Source: Schleiferiaceae bacterium (GTDB taxonomy: Bacteria; Bacteroidota; Bacteroidia; Flavobacteriales; Schleiferiaceae). Taken from it: DNA of 41,678 nt. The stretch is taken from the NCBI GenBank assembly GCA_029254375.1, contig JAQWXR010000025.1, forward strand, positions 1 to 41,678, given 5' to 3'. Numbering within the stretch: the first letter of the stretch is position 1; every line of letters begins with the position of its first letter. The notes beneath the pieces are model-generated. The model did not search any database and had not been told where the DNA came from. It saw only the letters and a list, made by a program, of their open reading frames with translations. Positions 1 to 7,907 of the stretch are shown one piece after another. A program made the translations under genes and the position numbers.

Positions 1-1161
1 CCGGAAATGCACCTGATGGTGGTTGATCACTCATTCTTACTCCTAGGCACCGACCATGTGGTCAATACCCAACTGGACTACCTCGATCCTGAGGCCTTTT
101 CTGAAGATCAAGCCGTAGAAGCCTTGAAGAACTCAGAGAACTTCGATGGCCTCCTTTTTTTGCCTCCTTCCCAAAATGGAGATCCGGATTTCATCTTGCG
201 CAATGCCCGTCTATATTCCAAAAATGATGTCCCCATGGAGGTGGTTCGACAGTTAGAAGGAAGTCTAGAAAATGCGGCCACGGAAGAAAAACTGAAGCTC
301 AATGGAGTGGATCCCGCCCTGGTCGCCCAAGCGCAAACCTCCGTGTCCATCAAAACCCTTGACCTCACTGAGTCAGGTGCGGAAGAGAGTGCGATTGGTC
401 TCAAAATGGCCCTCGGGTTTGGTGCAGGCTTCTTTGTTTACATCTTCACTTTCCTTTATGCCGCACAAATCATGCGCGGTGTCATTGAAGAAAAAACCTC
501 CCGCATTGTCGAAGTCATTATTTCCTCGGTCAAACCAAGTCAGTTAATGCTTGGAAAGATTCTAGGTATTGCAGCCGTTGGCCTTGTTCAATTCTTCATT
601 TGGGTCATCCTCACCGGGGGTATTTTACTTGCGGTCTCGGCGGCAGGATTAATGAGTCCAGACGCCGCCGAACTCGCGGCGAATCCCGCGGCAAGTTCTG
701 TCATCCCCTCGGAAATTACAGGCACCCTCCAGTCCTTAGACGTCCCCTTGCTTTTGGGATCTTTCCTTTTCTACTTCTTAGGTGGATACTTGCTATACGG
801 CGCTTTATTTGCAGCCGTCGGAGCGGCGGTGGATTCCGAAACGGATACGCAGCAATTCATGCTTCCATTAACCATGCCCTTGGTTATCACCTTTGTATTG
901 GCCACCCAAATCATCGAGAATCCAAATGGTCCCGTCGCCTTCTGGTTGTCCATTCTGCCCTTCTCTTCTCCAATTGCCATGATGATCCGACTTCCTTTTG
1001 GTGTGGAATGGACTGAATTAGCTCTGAGCATGGGCCTCCTGATCGCTGGATTCCTTTTCACCACGTGGATTGCAGGACGAATCTATCGGATTGGCATCCT
1101 AGCCTACGGAAAGAAGGTAACCTACGGGGATTTGTGGAAATGGATTCGAATGAAGCCCTAA
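1..1161 (+). CDS. ABC-2 type transporter permease, NatB/YhaP-like (5' end cut by window)
   Basis: This is the membrane subunit of an ABC exporter. The open frame runs to base 1 without a stop, so the first visible ATG (base 7) is probably internal and roughly 50 N-terminal residues lie upstream, judging from the usual length of about 430-440. Visible parts are an extracytoplasmic stretch (about 120 residues), a first clear membrane segment around GFGAGFFVYIFTFLYAAQIM, and then the cytoplasmic EEKTSRIVEVIISSVKP-x-x-LMLGKI motif that is typical of NatB/YhaP permeases. Four or five more hydrophobic segments follow. The ATPase partner should lie just upstream, outside the window. The gap to the mscS gene is 9 bases, so they are probably co-transcribed. 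The substrate cannot be told from the sequence; NatAB exports sodium, but most Bacteroidota homologues are uncharacterised. Confidence 0.85.
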   Translation, partial: PEMHLMVVDHSFLLLGTDHVVNTQLDYLDPEAFSEDQAVEALKNSENFDGLLFLPPSQNGDPDFILRNARLYSKNDVPMEVVRQLEGSLENAATEEKLKLNGVDPALVAQAQTSVSIKTLDLTESGAEESAIGLKMALGFGAGFFVYIFTFLYAAQIMRGVIEEKTSRIVEVIISSVKPSQLMLGKILGIAAVGLVQFFIWVILTGGILLAVSAAGLMSPDAAELAANPAASSVIPSEITGTLQSLDVPLLLGSFLFYFLGGYLLYGALFAAVGAAVDSETDTQQFMLPLTMPLVITFVLATQIIENPNGPVAFWLSILPFSSPIAMMIRLPFGVEWTELALSMGLLIAGFLFTTWIAGRIYRIGILAYGKKVTYGDLWKWIRMKP

Positions 1162-1170
1162 CTTTAGTCC

Positions 1171-2007
1171 ATGACCATGAAAGATCTTTTGGATTTTGTG
1201 ATTCTGAGCTATGGTTCAGTATCCATCACCGTGTTCAACTTGCTGGAGGTTTTCTTCATCTTAACCTTAGCACGCACCTTTACCTTCCTGATTCGTCAGG
1301 CATTCAACCGCGCCGTCCGACAACGTCGGGTCGATCGAGGTACGGCCTATGCCCTACGTCAGCTGGTTAACTATGTCATTTGGATCATTACGATTCTATT
1401 TACCCTTGATTTTTCTGGGGTCGAAGTAACGGTCATTTTGGCCTACTCCACGGCTCTTTTTGTAGGTTTGGGATTAGGCTTGCAGGACACCTTCAAGGAT
1501 TTTATTTCTGGAATTATCCTTTTAACGGAGCGCAGCGTCACCGCAGGAGACATCATCGAAATTGATGGGCTTGTTGGAAAAGTTAAAGAGGTCGGCCTCC
1601 GCACGACCAAGGTGATGTCTCGCGATGACATTGCGGTTATCCTTCCCAATAGCCAACTGACCAACCAAGGCGTCATCAATTGGAGCCACCAGCATGCCGC
1701 CACGCGATTTCATGTCGAAGTCGGTGTGGCATACGGAACGGACACGCGTATGGTTGAAAAAGTGCTCTTAGAATGCATGGCCTCCATGGCTGATGTGGAT
1801 GACGATCCAGAGCCGAGCGTTCAATTCCGAGATTTTGGCGACAACTCCCTCATGTTCCGAGCCAACTTCCATAGCAGCAATCTCTTTCGAATCGAGTTCA
1901 CTAAATCTGAACTTCGCTTCGCAATTGATGCGGCCTTCCGCAAAAACAATATCACGATTGCTTTCCCACAAATGGACGTATGGATTCGCAACCAACCGAC
2001 ATCCTAG
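1171..2007 (+). CDS. mscS: Small-conductance mechanosensitive channel, MscS family
   Basis: 278 residues. This is an inner-membrane channel that opens under membrane tension and releases solutes on osmotic downshock. Three hydrophobic segments are visible (about 13-37, 63-82 and 87-118). The last is the pore helix, with the glycine/alanine-rich FVGLGLGLQDTFKDFISG stretch (about 97-114). It is followed by the MscS beta-domain (GDIIEIDGLVGKV at 126-138, LPNSQL at 158-163) and an alpha/beta C-terminal domain. The length is close to E. coli MscS (286). It starts 9 bases after the ABC permease and its last 28 bases overlap the ppx/gppA gene in another frame, so it belongs to one operon. The assignment is firm; which solutes or stresses matter is not visible. 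Confidence 0.93.
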   Translation: MTMKDLLDFVILSYGSVSITVFNLLEVFFILTLARTFTFLIRQAFNRAVRQRRVDRGTAYALRQLVNYVIWIITILFTLDFSGVEVTVILAYSTALFVGLGLGLQDTFKDFISGIILLTERSVTAGDIIEIDGLVGKVKEVGLRTTKVMSRDDIAVILPNSQLTNQGVINWSHQHAATRFHVEVGVAYGTDTRMVEKVLLECMASMADVDDDPEPSVQFRDFGDNSLMFRANFHSSNLFRIEFTKSELRFAIDAAFRKNNITIAFPQMDVWIRNQPTS

Positions 2008-2939
2008 CCGTTTTTGACCTCGGCACGAACACGTTTAACCTCCTCGTTCGTGACGAGGTAGGGCGGGTGCTGCGAAGTGAAAAAATACCGGTGAAGTTAG
2101 GTGCAGGTGGATTGCGGGCCGATGAAATCGCTCCAGATGCCGAAGAACGTGCCGTTGAGGCAATGCATCAGCTCAAGCGTTGGGCGCAAGAAGCCGGTGC
2201 CACTCGCGCATATGCGTTTGCCACCTCGGCCATGCGAAGCACACGAAATGGTCAAGATGTAGCCGCGCGAATTGAGAGAGAAACGAGCATCCCAGTGAAT
2301 ATAATCGATGGCGATCAAGAGGCCGCCTTCATTGCTGAAGGGGTGGCTCAGGCTTGGCCTGAGCGCAGCGAAGTCCGGCTTATTATGGACATTGGGGGCG
2401 GAAGTACTGAGTTTATACTACTCGATTCCCAAGACGTTCAGTTTGCCGCTTCCTTTTCGATAGGAGTCACCCGATTGGTCGAGCGTTTTGCCCCTTCGGA
2501 TCCACTTTCAGCAAAAAACCGAAAGGAGATACAAGACCATATCCAATCTACCTTGGAACCACTTTGGGAAGCCCTTTCCCATCTTCCATGTGAAACCATC
2601 ATCGGCTCCTCTGGCTCCTTTGACACCCTGTTCAACGTGACGGCCCAACGGCGCAATCACGAAGAATTGCCGGTGGGAACCGTCCAAGCCGAGTTTGATC
2701 TCTCCACGACACAAGAAACCTTAGATATTTTAGTCAATTCTACTAAAATGGAACGGCTTTTGATGCCTGGTATGTTGGAAATGCGCGCTGACACACTCCA
2801 CGTGAGCGCTTTGCAAATTCAAACAGTAGTTAAGCATCTCTCCATTAAATCTATGCTGTTGAGCACCTTTGCCTTGAAAGAGGGCGTGTGGAATAGCTTG
2901 CAAGAACCCCAATGTCCATGGCGCGCATCCTGGTTGTAG
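1980..2939 (+). CDS. Ppx/GppA-type phosphatase (exopolyphosphatase family)
   Basis: 319 residues, the length of the single-module Ppx/GppA ATPase-like fold without the C-terminal HD domain of E. coli Ppx. Characteristic blocks are the N-terminal phosphate loop FDLGTNTFNLLVRD (12-25), FATSAMRSTRNG, the second glycine loop MDIGGGSTEFILLD and the late GSSGSFDTL block. Members hydrolyse inorganic polyphosphate from its ends and/or convert pppGpp to ppGpp; sequence alone does not decide between these. The start ATG lies 28 bases inside mscS and the end overlaps the next gene by 28 bases, so translation is probably coupled. Location next to a mechanosensitive channel and a response regulator fits a stress-response operon, but that link is inference. 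Confidence 0.88.
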   Translation: MDSQPTDILAVFDLGTNTFNLLVRDEVGRVLRSEKIPVKLGAGGLRADEIAPDAEERAVEAMHQLKRWAQEAGATRAYAFATSAMRSTRNGQDVAARIERETSIPVNIIDGDQEAAFIAEGVAQAWPERSEVRLIMDIGGGSTEFILLDSQDVQFAASFSIGVTRLVERFAPSDPLSAKNRKEIQDHIQSTLEPLWEALSHLPCETIIGSSGSFDTLFNVTAQRRNHEELPVGTVQAEFDLSTTQETLDILVNSTKMERLLMPGMLEMRADTLHVSALQIQTVVKHLSIKSMLLSTFALKEGVWNSLQEPQCPWRASWL

Positions 2940-4066
2940 AAGACGAAAAAGCGATCCGCAACGTATTGCGGAATATTCTCGCGAATGAGAATTCAGCGCA
3001 TGTCGTTTCTGAAGCGGAGGATGGCGAGCAGGCCGTCCAAATCCTCAGTGAATCAACCTTTGATCTCGTTCTTTGTGACATCAAGATGCCAAAAAAAGAC
3101 GGGCTTGAAGTGCTTGACTTTGCCATGGAGCATTTTGGGGATACCCCATTCGTGATGATTTCTGGCCATGGTGATTTGGACACTGCGGTGCAATGCATCC
3201 GCAAAGGTGCTTACGATTACATCGCGAAGCCCCCCGATTTAAATCGCCTATTGACCACCATCCGTCAAGCGCTTGATCGCAAGAAATTGCTTCAAGAAAA
3301 TGGGCGCCTTCGTAAAAAAGTCGAAAAGCGCTTCACCATGGTCGGCAATTCCGAAGCCCTTGAATCCGTGCGTGCTATTGTTCGAAAGGTGGCCCCTACT
3401 GACGCCCGTGTACTCATCATGGGGCCGAATGGCTCAGGTAAAGAAATTGTGGCCAATCAAATCCACCAACTTTCCGCACGATCTAAGCAGGCGTTCGTTG
3501 AAGTGAATTGTGCCGCAATACCGTCAGAATTGATCGAATCCGAGCTTTTTGGCCATAGTAAAGGGTCATTTACGTCAGCCATTAAAGATCGCAAGGGCCA
3601 GTTTGAATTGGCTGACGGAGGAACCCTCTTTCTCGATGAAATTGGAGACATGAGCCTCTCGGCACAAGCCAAAGTCCTTCGCGCACTTCAAGAAAACCAA
3701 ATAACTCCTGTCGGAGCTGGCAAGTCCATTACCGTCAATGTGCGCGTGCTAGCCGCCACGAATAAGGACCTAAAAAAGGAGATAGCAGCGGGGCGCTTCC
3801 GTGAAGACCTCTATCACCGGCTCAGTGTCATCGTGATCGAGGTCCCCTCCTTGAACGATCGAAGGGAAGATATTCCAACACTTGTAGAGCACTTCTTAGA
3901 CCAATTAGCCGAGGATGGTCTCAAGTCTTTTAGCGCAGGGGCAATGGAACATATTCAAACCATGGATTGGACCGGCAACGTGCGACAGCTGCGCAATGTC
4001 GTAGAGCGTCTGCACATTTTAGGTGGGAATCCCGTCACTGCCGACGAGGCCGAGCGCTTCGCCTGA
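2912..4066 (+). CDS. NtrC-like response regulator (receiver plus AAA+ domain) without DNA-binding domain
   Basis: 384 residues. An N-terminal receiver domain has the acidic cluster E10-D11-E12, the phospho-acceptor D56 (LCDIKMP), S84 and K106. A sigma-54-activator AAA+ domain follows, with Walker A GPNGSGKE (171-178), a loop GSFTSA at 218-223 where the family consensus is GAFTGA, Walker B GTLFLDEIGD (237-246) and an arginine-finger region GRFREDLYHR. The protein stops about 15 residues after the VERLHIL segment, where NtrC proteins continue into a Fis-type helix-turn-helix; no such domain is present. As I recall, this shortened form with the same loop is common in Bacteroidota. An alternative ATG at 2918 removes two residues. 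No histidine kinase is in the window. The stop is 1 base from the convergent MATE gene. Confidence 0.9.
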   Translation: MSMARILVVEDEKAIRNVLRNILANENSAHVVSEAEDGEQAVQILSESTFDLVLCDIKMPKKDGLEVLDFAMEHFGDTPFVMISGHGDLDTAVQCIRKGAYDYIAKPPDLNRLLTTIRQALDRKKLLQENGRLRKKVEKRFTMVGNSEALESVRAIVRKVAPTDARVLIMGPNGSGKEIVANQIHQLSARSKQAFVEVNCAAIPSELIESELFGHSKGSFTSAIKDRKGQFELADGGTLFLDEIGDMSLSAQAKVLRALQENQITPVGAGKSITVNVRVLAATNKDLKKEIAAGRFREDLYHRLSVIVIEVPSLNDRREDIPTLVEHFLDQLAEDGLKSFSAGAMEHIQTMDWTGNVRQLRNVVERLHILGGNPVTADEAERFA

Positions 4067-4067
4067 G

Positions 4068-5411
4068 TTAGATTTTGGCCTCGCGCGCTAGCTTCCGTCG
4101 CTCCATGCCCAAATAAAAACGAAGCGTCAACCATATGGCGCTAATCGTCAATCCAATGGCTAAGGCCGACCAAACGCCCACCGCGCCCCAACCCAGGGTA
4201 TGCCCAAAGTACCATTCCAACGGCAGGGCAACGAGGTAGTAGGCCACAAACGTAATCGCAGTAGGCACGCGGACATCTTGAATTCCTCTTAGAGCACCGA
4301 GTGCGGTCGCTTGAATCCCATCCGAAATTTGGAATATAGTGGCAATAATTAGCAGAGCCGCTGCGCCAGCCACCACTTCGGCATCGTGCGTATACGCCCA
4401 TGGCAACTGGTTTCGGAATAAGAAAAATATCAAAGCGGTTAACGTCATGAATATCACCGTGATTCCGAATAAACTTGTTCCAGCTGCCTTCGCAGCGGCC
4501 ACATCTTTGCGGCCCATATTCTGGCCAATTCGAATCGTTGCCGCTGCCCCCAATCCCGTCGCCGCCATGTAGGAAATCGAGGCTAGACTTATCGCTACTT
4601 GATGGGCAGCTAATGGTTTAGCTCCAAAAGTTCCGATAATCCATGCCGAAGCGGCAAAGGCGCTCACTTCAAAAATGTACTGAAATCCCGAAGGGATGCC
4701 AATTTTGAGCAAAGCGCGAATTGGCAAGTTGGTCACCTTGGCTGCCAACCAATCGGAGGGGTCCGCCTTCCCGCGTCGCAAGACAAACCACCAGGCAGCC
4801 GTCATCATGTAGATCCGAGCAAGGAATGTGGCTATTCCAGCACCCACGATGCCCCATGCAGGGAAAAAGAACCAGCCGTAGATGAAAAAGGCATTCAAAA
4901 CAATATTGCCCAGATTGCCGTACAAAGAGATTCGCATGGGCGTTTTGGTGTCCCCCATCCCTTCCAAATATTGCTTCGCCGACATGAATAGCATGAAAGG
5001 CAGGTAGGAGGCCATCACGATCCACAAATAGCTACGTGCCTCATCGACGACAGATGCTTCTTGGCCTGTATATTGAACACCCCAAAACAATAGCAAAGCA
5101 AACAAGAACATGAGGCCACTCATTGCGGCATTCACAACGGTCGCATTTTTGAGCAATCGCACAGCTTTGAAGGGGCGTGCCTGACCAAAGGCATGCGCCA
5201 CCATGGGGGTTAAGCCATAGGCCATGCCAATACCAAAAACAAGGGGAACGGAAGCAATCGAACTCGCCAAAGAAACAGCCGCTAAAGGAATGGTTCCCAA
5301 AGCGCCCACCATCATGGAATCAGCTACACTCGCAGCAATATGGCCTATCTGACCAACGATGACTGGCAGGGCGAGAGGAATATTCTCACGCCACTGGAAA
5401 TCCCATCGCAT
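4068..5411 (-). CDS. MATE family multidrug/toxin exporter
   Basis: 447 residues, the usual size for a MATE (NorM/DinF-like) transporter. These are inner-membrane antiporters that expel cationic drugs, flavonoid-like or toxic compounds using sodium or proton gradients. The N-terminal PVIVGQIGHIAASVADSMMVG is the classic first helix of MatE repeat 1. The second MatE repeat begins near GIPSGFQYIFEVSAFAASAWIIG. About twelve hydrophobic segments are visible. The start codon shares one base with the stop of the upstream small acidic protein gene (5411), so the two are translationally coupled. It converges on the response regulator gene with a single base between stops, leaving no room for a separate terminator. 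Substrate is unknown. Confidence 0.92.
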   Translation of the reverse strand: MRWDFQWRENIPLALPVIVGQIGHIAASVADSMMVGALGTIPLAAVSLASSIASVPLVFGIGMAYGLTPMVAHAFGQARPFKAVRLLKNATVVNAAMSGLMFLFALLLFWGVQYTGQEASVVDEARSYLWIVMASYLPFMLFMSAKQYLEGMGDTKTPMRISLYGNLGNIVLNAFFIYGWFFFPAWGIVGAGIATFLARIYMMTAAWWFVLRRGKADPSDWLAAKVTNLPIRALLKIGIPSGFQYIFEVSAFAASAWIIGTFGAKPLAAHQVAISLASISYMAATGLGAAATIRIGQNMGRKDVAAAKAAGTSLFGITVIFMTLTALIFFLFRNQLPWAYTHDAEVVAGAAALLIIATIFQISDGIQATALGALRGIQDVRVPTAITFVAYYLVALPLEWYFGHTLGWGAVGVWSALAIGLTISAIWLTLRFYLGMERRKLAREAKI

Positions 5412-5659
5412 TACTCTTCCATCGCCTCGTAGCGCTCCACTTCACGTGTGTAGAACTTGTTCGCTTCGTCGAGGAGCTTGGACATCTCATCGGTCAATTC
5501 CGTCTCATCTTCTCCTTCGATATCGTCGAGCCACTCTACTTCATCACTGTCGCTGTCGCTGTCCAAATCCATCACAAAACGGGGGTATTCCGTGTGAATG
5601 ATGTATACATTTTCGGGATGATCGGTGTTGTCGCCAACGAGAAATTTTGGAATTGCCAT
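5411..5659 (-). CDS. Small acidic protein, conserved in Bacteroidota, function unknown
   Basis: 82 residues. It opens with MAIPKFLVGDNTDHPENVY and has a middle section very rich in Asp, Glu and Ser (a DSDSDSDE run followed by EVEWLDDIEGEDETEL). It ends in a predicted charged helix. There is no signal peptide, membrane segment or cysteine. I recall similar 75-85 residue proteins starting IPKFLxGDNTDxPE and containing an EWLEDF block across flavobacteria, none with a known role. The DSDSDS stretch is coded by a short run of near-identical hexamers (about 5540-5560), a possible site of length variation. The stop TAA shares one base with the ATG of the MATE gene, suggesting coupling. Functional guesses would be unsupported. 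Confidence 0.8.
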   Translation of the reverse strand: MAIPKFLVGDNTDHPENVYIIHTEYPRFVMDLDSDSDSDEVEWLDDIEGEDETELTDEMSKLLDEANKFYTREVERYEAMEE

Positions 5660-5709
5660 GACCGTAAGGTATTATTGAATTGCTTCCCGAAGGTACGGCA
5701 GAGCCGCAG

Positions 5710-5717
5710 TACATTTA
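5710..5717 (+). promoter_or_regulatory. Candidate -7 box fused to glycosyltransferase start
   Basis: TACATTTA, one mismatch from the Bacteroidota -7 consensus TAnnTTTG, ends 4 bases (AGGC) before the GTG start at 5722. The same spacing is seen before pheT, ddl, pyrE and the amidohydrolase gene. The transcript would begin at or next to the start codon. No good -33 TTG lies at the usual distance. Confidence 0.45.
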
Positions 5718-5721
5718 AGGC

Positions 5722-7878
5722 GTGAAGGTCCTCTTTTTTGCACGCCGAACCCTTCACCGCCAACCCGGCGGGGATCGAGTGCATTTACTAGAAACGATGC
5801 GCGCTATCGAAGGGCAAGGCCACGAAGTCGCTCTCGTCTTAGAAGAATCTGAGCTTAAAAAACGCCTCGCTCAAGAATCTTGGGATGTCTTGCATTCCTT
5901 CAATATGGGACGTCTTGCAGATCAGTACCCTTGCTATGCCGCTAGAAAAGCCAATCCCCGCCTAAAGTGGGCGATTTCAACCGTTTGGGTGGATTACAGC
6001 GCCTATGATGGTGATCGATCCTGGATGCTACGCATTCTACCTGCTGAATGGAGGGAATTTGCTAAACTCATAGGGCGAGCCCTATTCAGTCAAGACCGCT
6101 GGCCAGCTTGGCATCTACTTTGGATGACTCATCCGATCAAACAAATAGCCTGGGCCGCCGACATCCTTTTTTGCAGCACAGAAATTGAAGCCCAACGCGT
6201 GCGCCAGGCCACCGGGCTCGGCGCATCTGTACATGTGGTCGTCCCAGGGACCGACCACTTCGAATTAGCGCCCCCTGTGGCATTTCGCAAAGACTGGGTT
6301 GTATTGGGGCGCATTGAAGGATTGAAAAATCAAATTGCCGCTGTTGAAGCGTGGATTCAGCTCAAGGGTCGAGGGTTCCACGAAGGCTTGCGCATCATAG
6401 GCGATGCGGCCCCAAATCACGGACGCTATGTGCGCGCCCTGAAAAAAACTATCGCCCGGGCGAAGTCGCTCGGGGTGAATATTACCTGGGAGGCCGGGGT
6501 GCCCGCCGAGCAGGTGCCTTCCATCTTAGCAGCATCACGGGGTGTGCTTATCCCCTCCCTCTTTGAGACCTTTGGACTGAGCGCCCTTGAAGGCTTGCGT
6601 GCTGGGAATCATGTTGTGCTTTCCTCTGCCGCCGAGTCTGCCACGTTGCTAGCCCCTTGGGTTTATTTGGCTAGCCCGAAGCCTAGCCATTTGGCCGATG
6701 CCGTCCTGCTCGCACAAAATCAATCCAAAGAATTGCTCCCATCGGATACATTCCGATGGAAGCAAGCAGGCACGGAGGTCCTCGCTGGCTATGCCCAGAG
6801 TGGGCATTTTATCGCTTTTACTGGATCTCGTGGAATGCCCAACCGCTATGGCGGCTATGAAGAAATGGTGGATCATGTGGGTCGCGGCCTAGCCGACTTG
6901 GGCCACCGGGTGTGGATTAGCACCTCTTCGGCTCATCCCGACCGAGATTTTCACTATCCCGGCATCCAGCGTACGAGGCATTGCGACCCCGAATCTTGGA
7001 TGGGTTCCGCCGGCCAATTTGTCTATGACTGGAGAAGTCTTCGCGCCTTAAAGCCTTGGAAACCCGATGCGCACATCGCCCTGGGCACCACCAGCAGTGG
7101 GCCCTGGTTGCGTTGGAAATTTTGGCGAGGATCCAGCCCTTTGGCCGTTCACATGGATGGACTGGAGTGGATGCGCGGCAAATATTCGCCCGCTGTGCGA
7201 TCATACCTGCGCCGGGCCGAAGCCTGGGCAGCCCGAGGCGCTCGCATACTCGTCTCGGACAACCCCGGCATTCGTGCTCATATTGAGCAGTACGGCCTGC
7301 CTGTCGCTGAAATTGCCTACGGAGTGGAGACTCCCTCTGAGTTGACGAATGAAGAAATGACTGGCGTACTCTCCCGCGCTGGACTGACCGCGGGCACATA
7401 TGCCCTAGTGCTTTGCCGACTCGTACCCGAAAATAATGTGGATCTCACATTGGATGCCTTGTTGGATGAAGGTCCTGTGGCCGTTTTGGGTAACTGGTCG
7501 AATGCACACGCCGACACCCTCTTAAAGCTCTTTAGCTCCCACCCTAATTTCATTCAACTGAACGCCAACTTTGACCCCGATTTCACCCAAGCCCTTCGCC
7601 AAGGCTGCCGACTGTACGTTCACGGACATTCCGCCGGGGGAACCAATCCAGGGCTACTTCAAGCGATGGCAGCCGGCTGCCGAATTGCCGCCCATGACAA
7701 TGTTTTTAATCGAGCGGTATTAGGATCCACTGCCGGGTATTTTTCTACGCCCCAAGAATTGCGTCAGCTCTGGCCTCAGGCAGGCCATCTTCCAACGTTT
7801 GAAGACCTAGCAAAGAAGTACTCGTGGGAGGCCGTTACCGCGGCCTATGCCGATTTGGCAAACGATTTAAAGGGCTAG
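5722..7878 (+). CDS. Tandem glycosyltransferase: GT4 module fused to DUF1972-type glycosyltransferase
   Basis: 718 residues with a GTG start. Residues 1 to about 350 form a GT-B glycosyltransferase of the GT4 type: an N-terminal Rossmann half (LFFARRTLHRQPGGDRVHLLE), then WVVLGRIEGLKNQIAAVEAW and the C-terminal donor site LFETFGLSALEGL with its E-x7-E pattern. From about residue 362 a second protein begins: FIAFTGSRGMPNRYGGYEE is the usual N-terminus of DUF1972-type (rhamnosyltransferase-like) enzymes, followed by a second GT-B C-terminal half (AGGTNPGLLQAMAAG). The reading frame is open through the junction, so this is a genuine fusion, not a frameshift. Both modules should use nucleotide sugars at the cytoplasmic membrane face. 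It converges on a WcaJ-like gene, suggesting that both serve surface polysaccharide synthesis. Donor and acceptor are unknown. Confidence 0.85.
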   Translation: MKVLFFARRTLHRQPGGDRVHLLETMRAIEGQGHEVALVLEESELKKRLAQESWDVLHSFNMGRLADQYPCYAARKANPRLKWAISTVWVDYSAYDGDRSWMLRILPAEWREFAKLIGRALFSQDRWPAWHLLWMTHPIKQIAWAADILFCSTEIEAQRVRQATGLGASVHVVVPGTDHFELAPPVAFRKDWVVLGRIEGLKNQIAAVEAWIQLKGRGFHEGLRIIGDAAPNHGRYVRALKKTIARAKSLGVNITWEAGVPAEQVPSILAASRGVLIPSLFETFGLSALEGLRAGNHVVLSSAAESATLLAPWVYLASPKPSHLADAVLLAQNQSKELLPSDTFRWKQAGTEVLAGYAQSGHFIAFTGSRGMPNRYGGYEEMVDHVGRGLADLGHRVWISTSSAHPDRDFHYPGIQRTRHCDPESWMGSAGQFVYDWRSLRALKPWKPDAHIALGTTSSGPWLRWKFWRGSSPLAVHMDGLEWMRGKYSPAVRSYLRRAEAWAARGARILVSDNPGIRAHIEQYGLPVAEIAYGVETPSELTNEEMTGVLSRAGLTAGTYALVLCRLVPENNVDLTLDALLDEGPVAVLGNWSNAHADTLLKLFSSHPNFIQLNANFDPDFTQALRQGCRLYVHGHSAGGTNPGLLQAMAAGCRIAAHDNVFNRAVLGSTAGYFSTPQELRQLWPQAGHLPTFEDLAKKYSWEAVTAAYADLANDLKG

Positions 7879-7907
7879 GGGGCAATTGGTCCAGCTCAGA
7901 GAGCGTC

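Noticed and set aside
5722-7878. Frameshift or assembly joining of two glycosyltransferase genes
   Set aside because: The frame stays open through the junction and a linker-like segment joins two complete modules; still worth checking in relatives.
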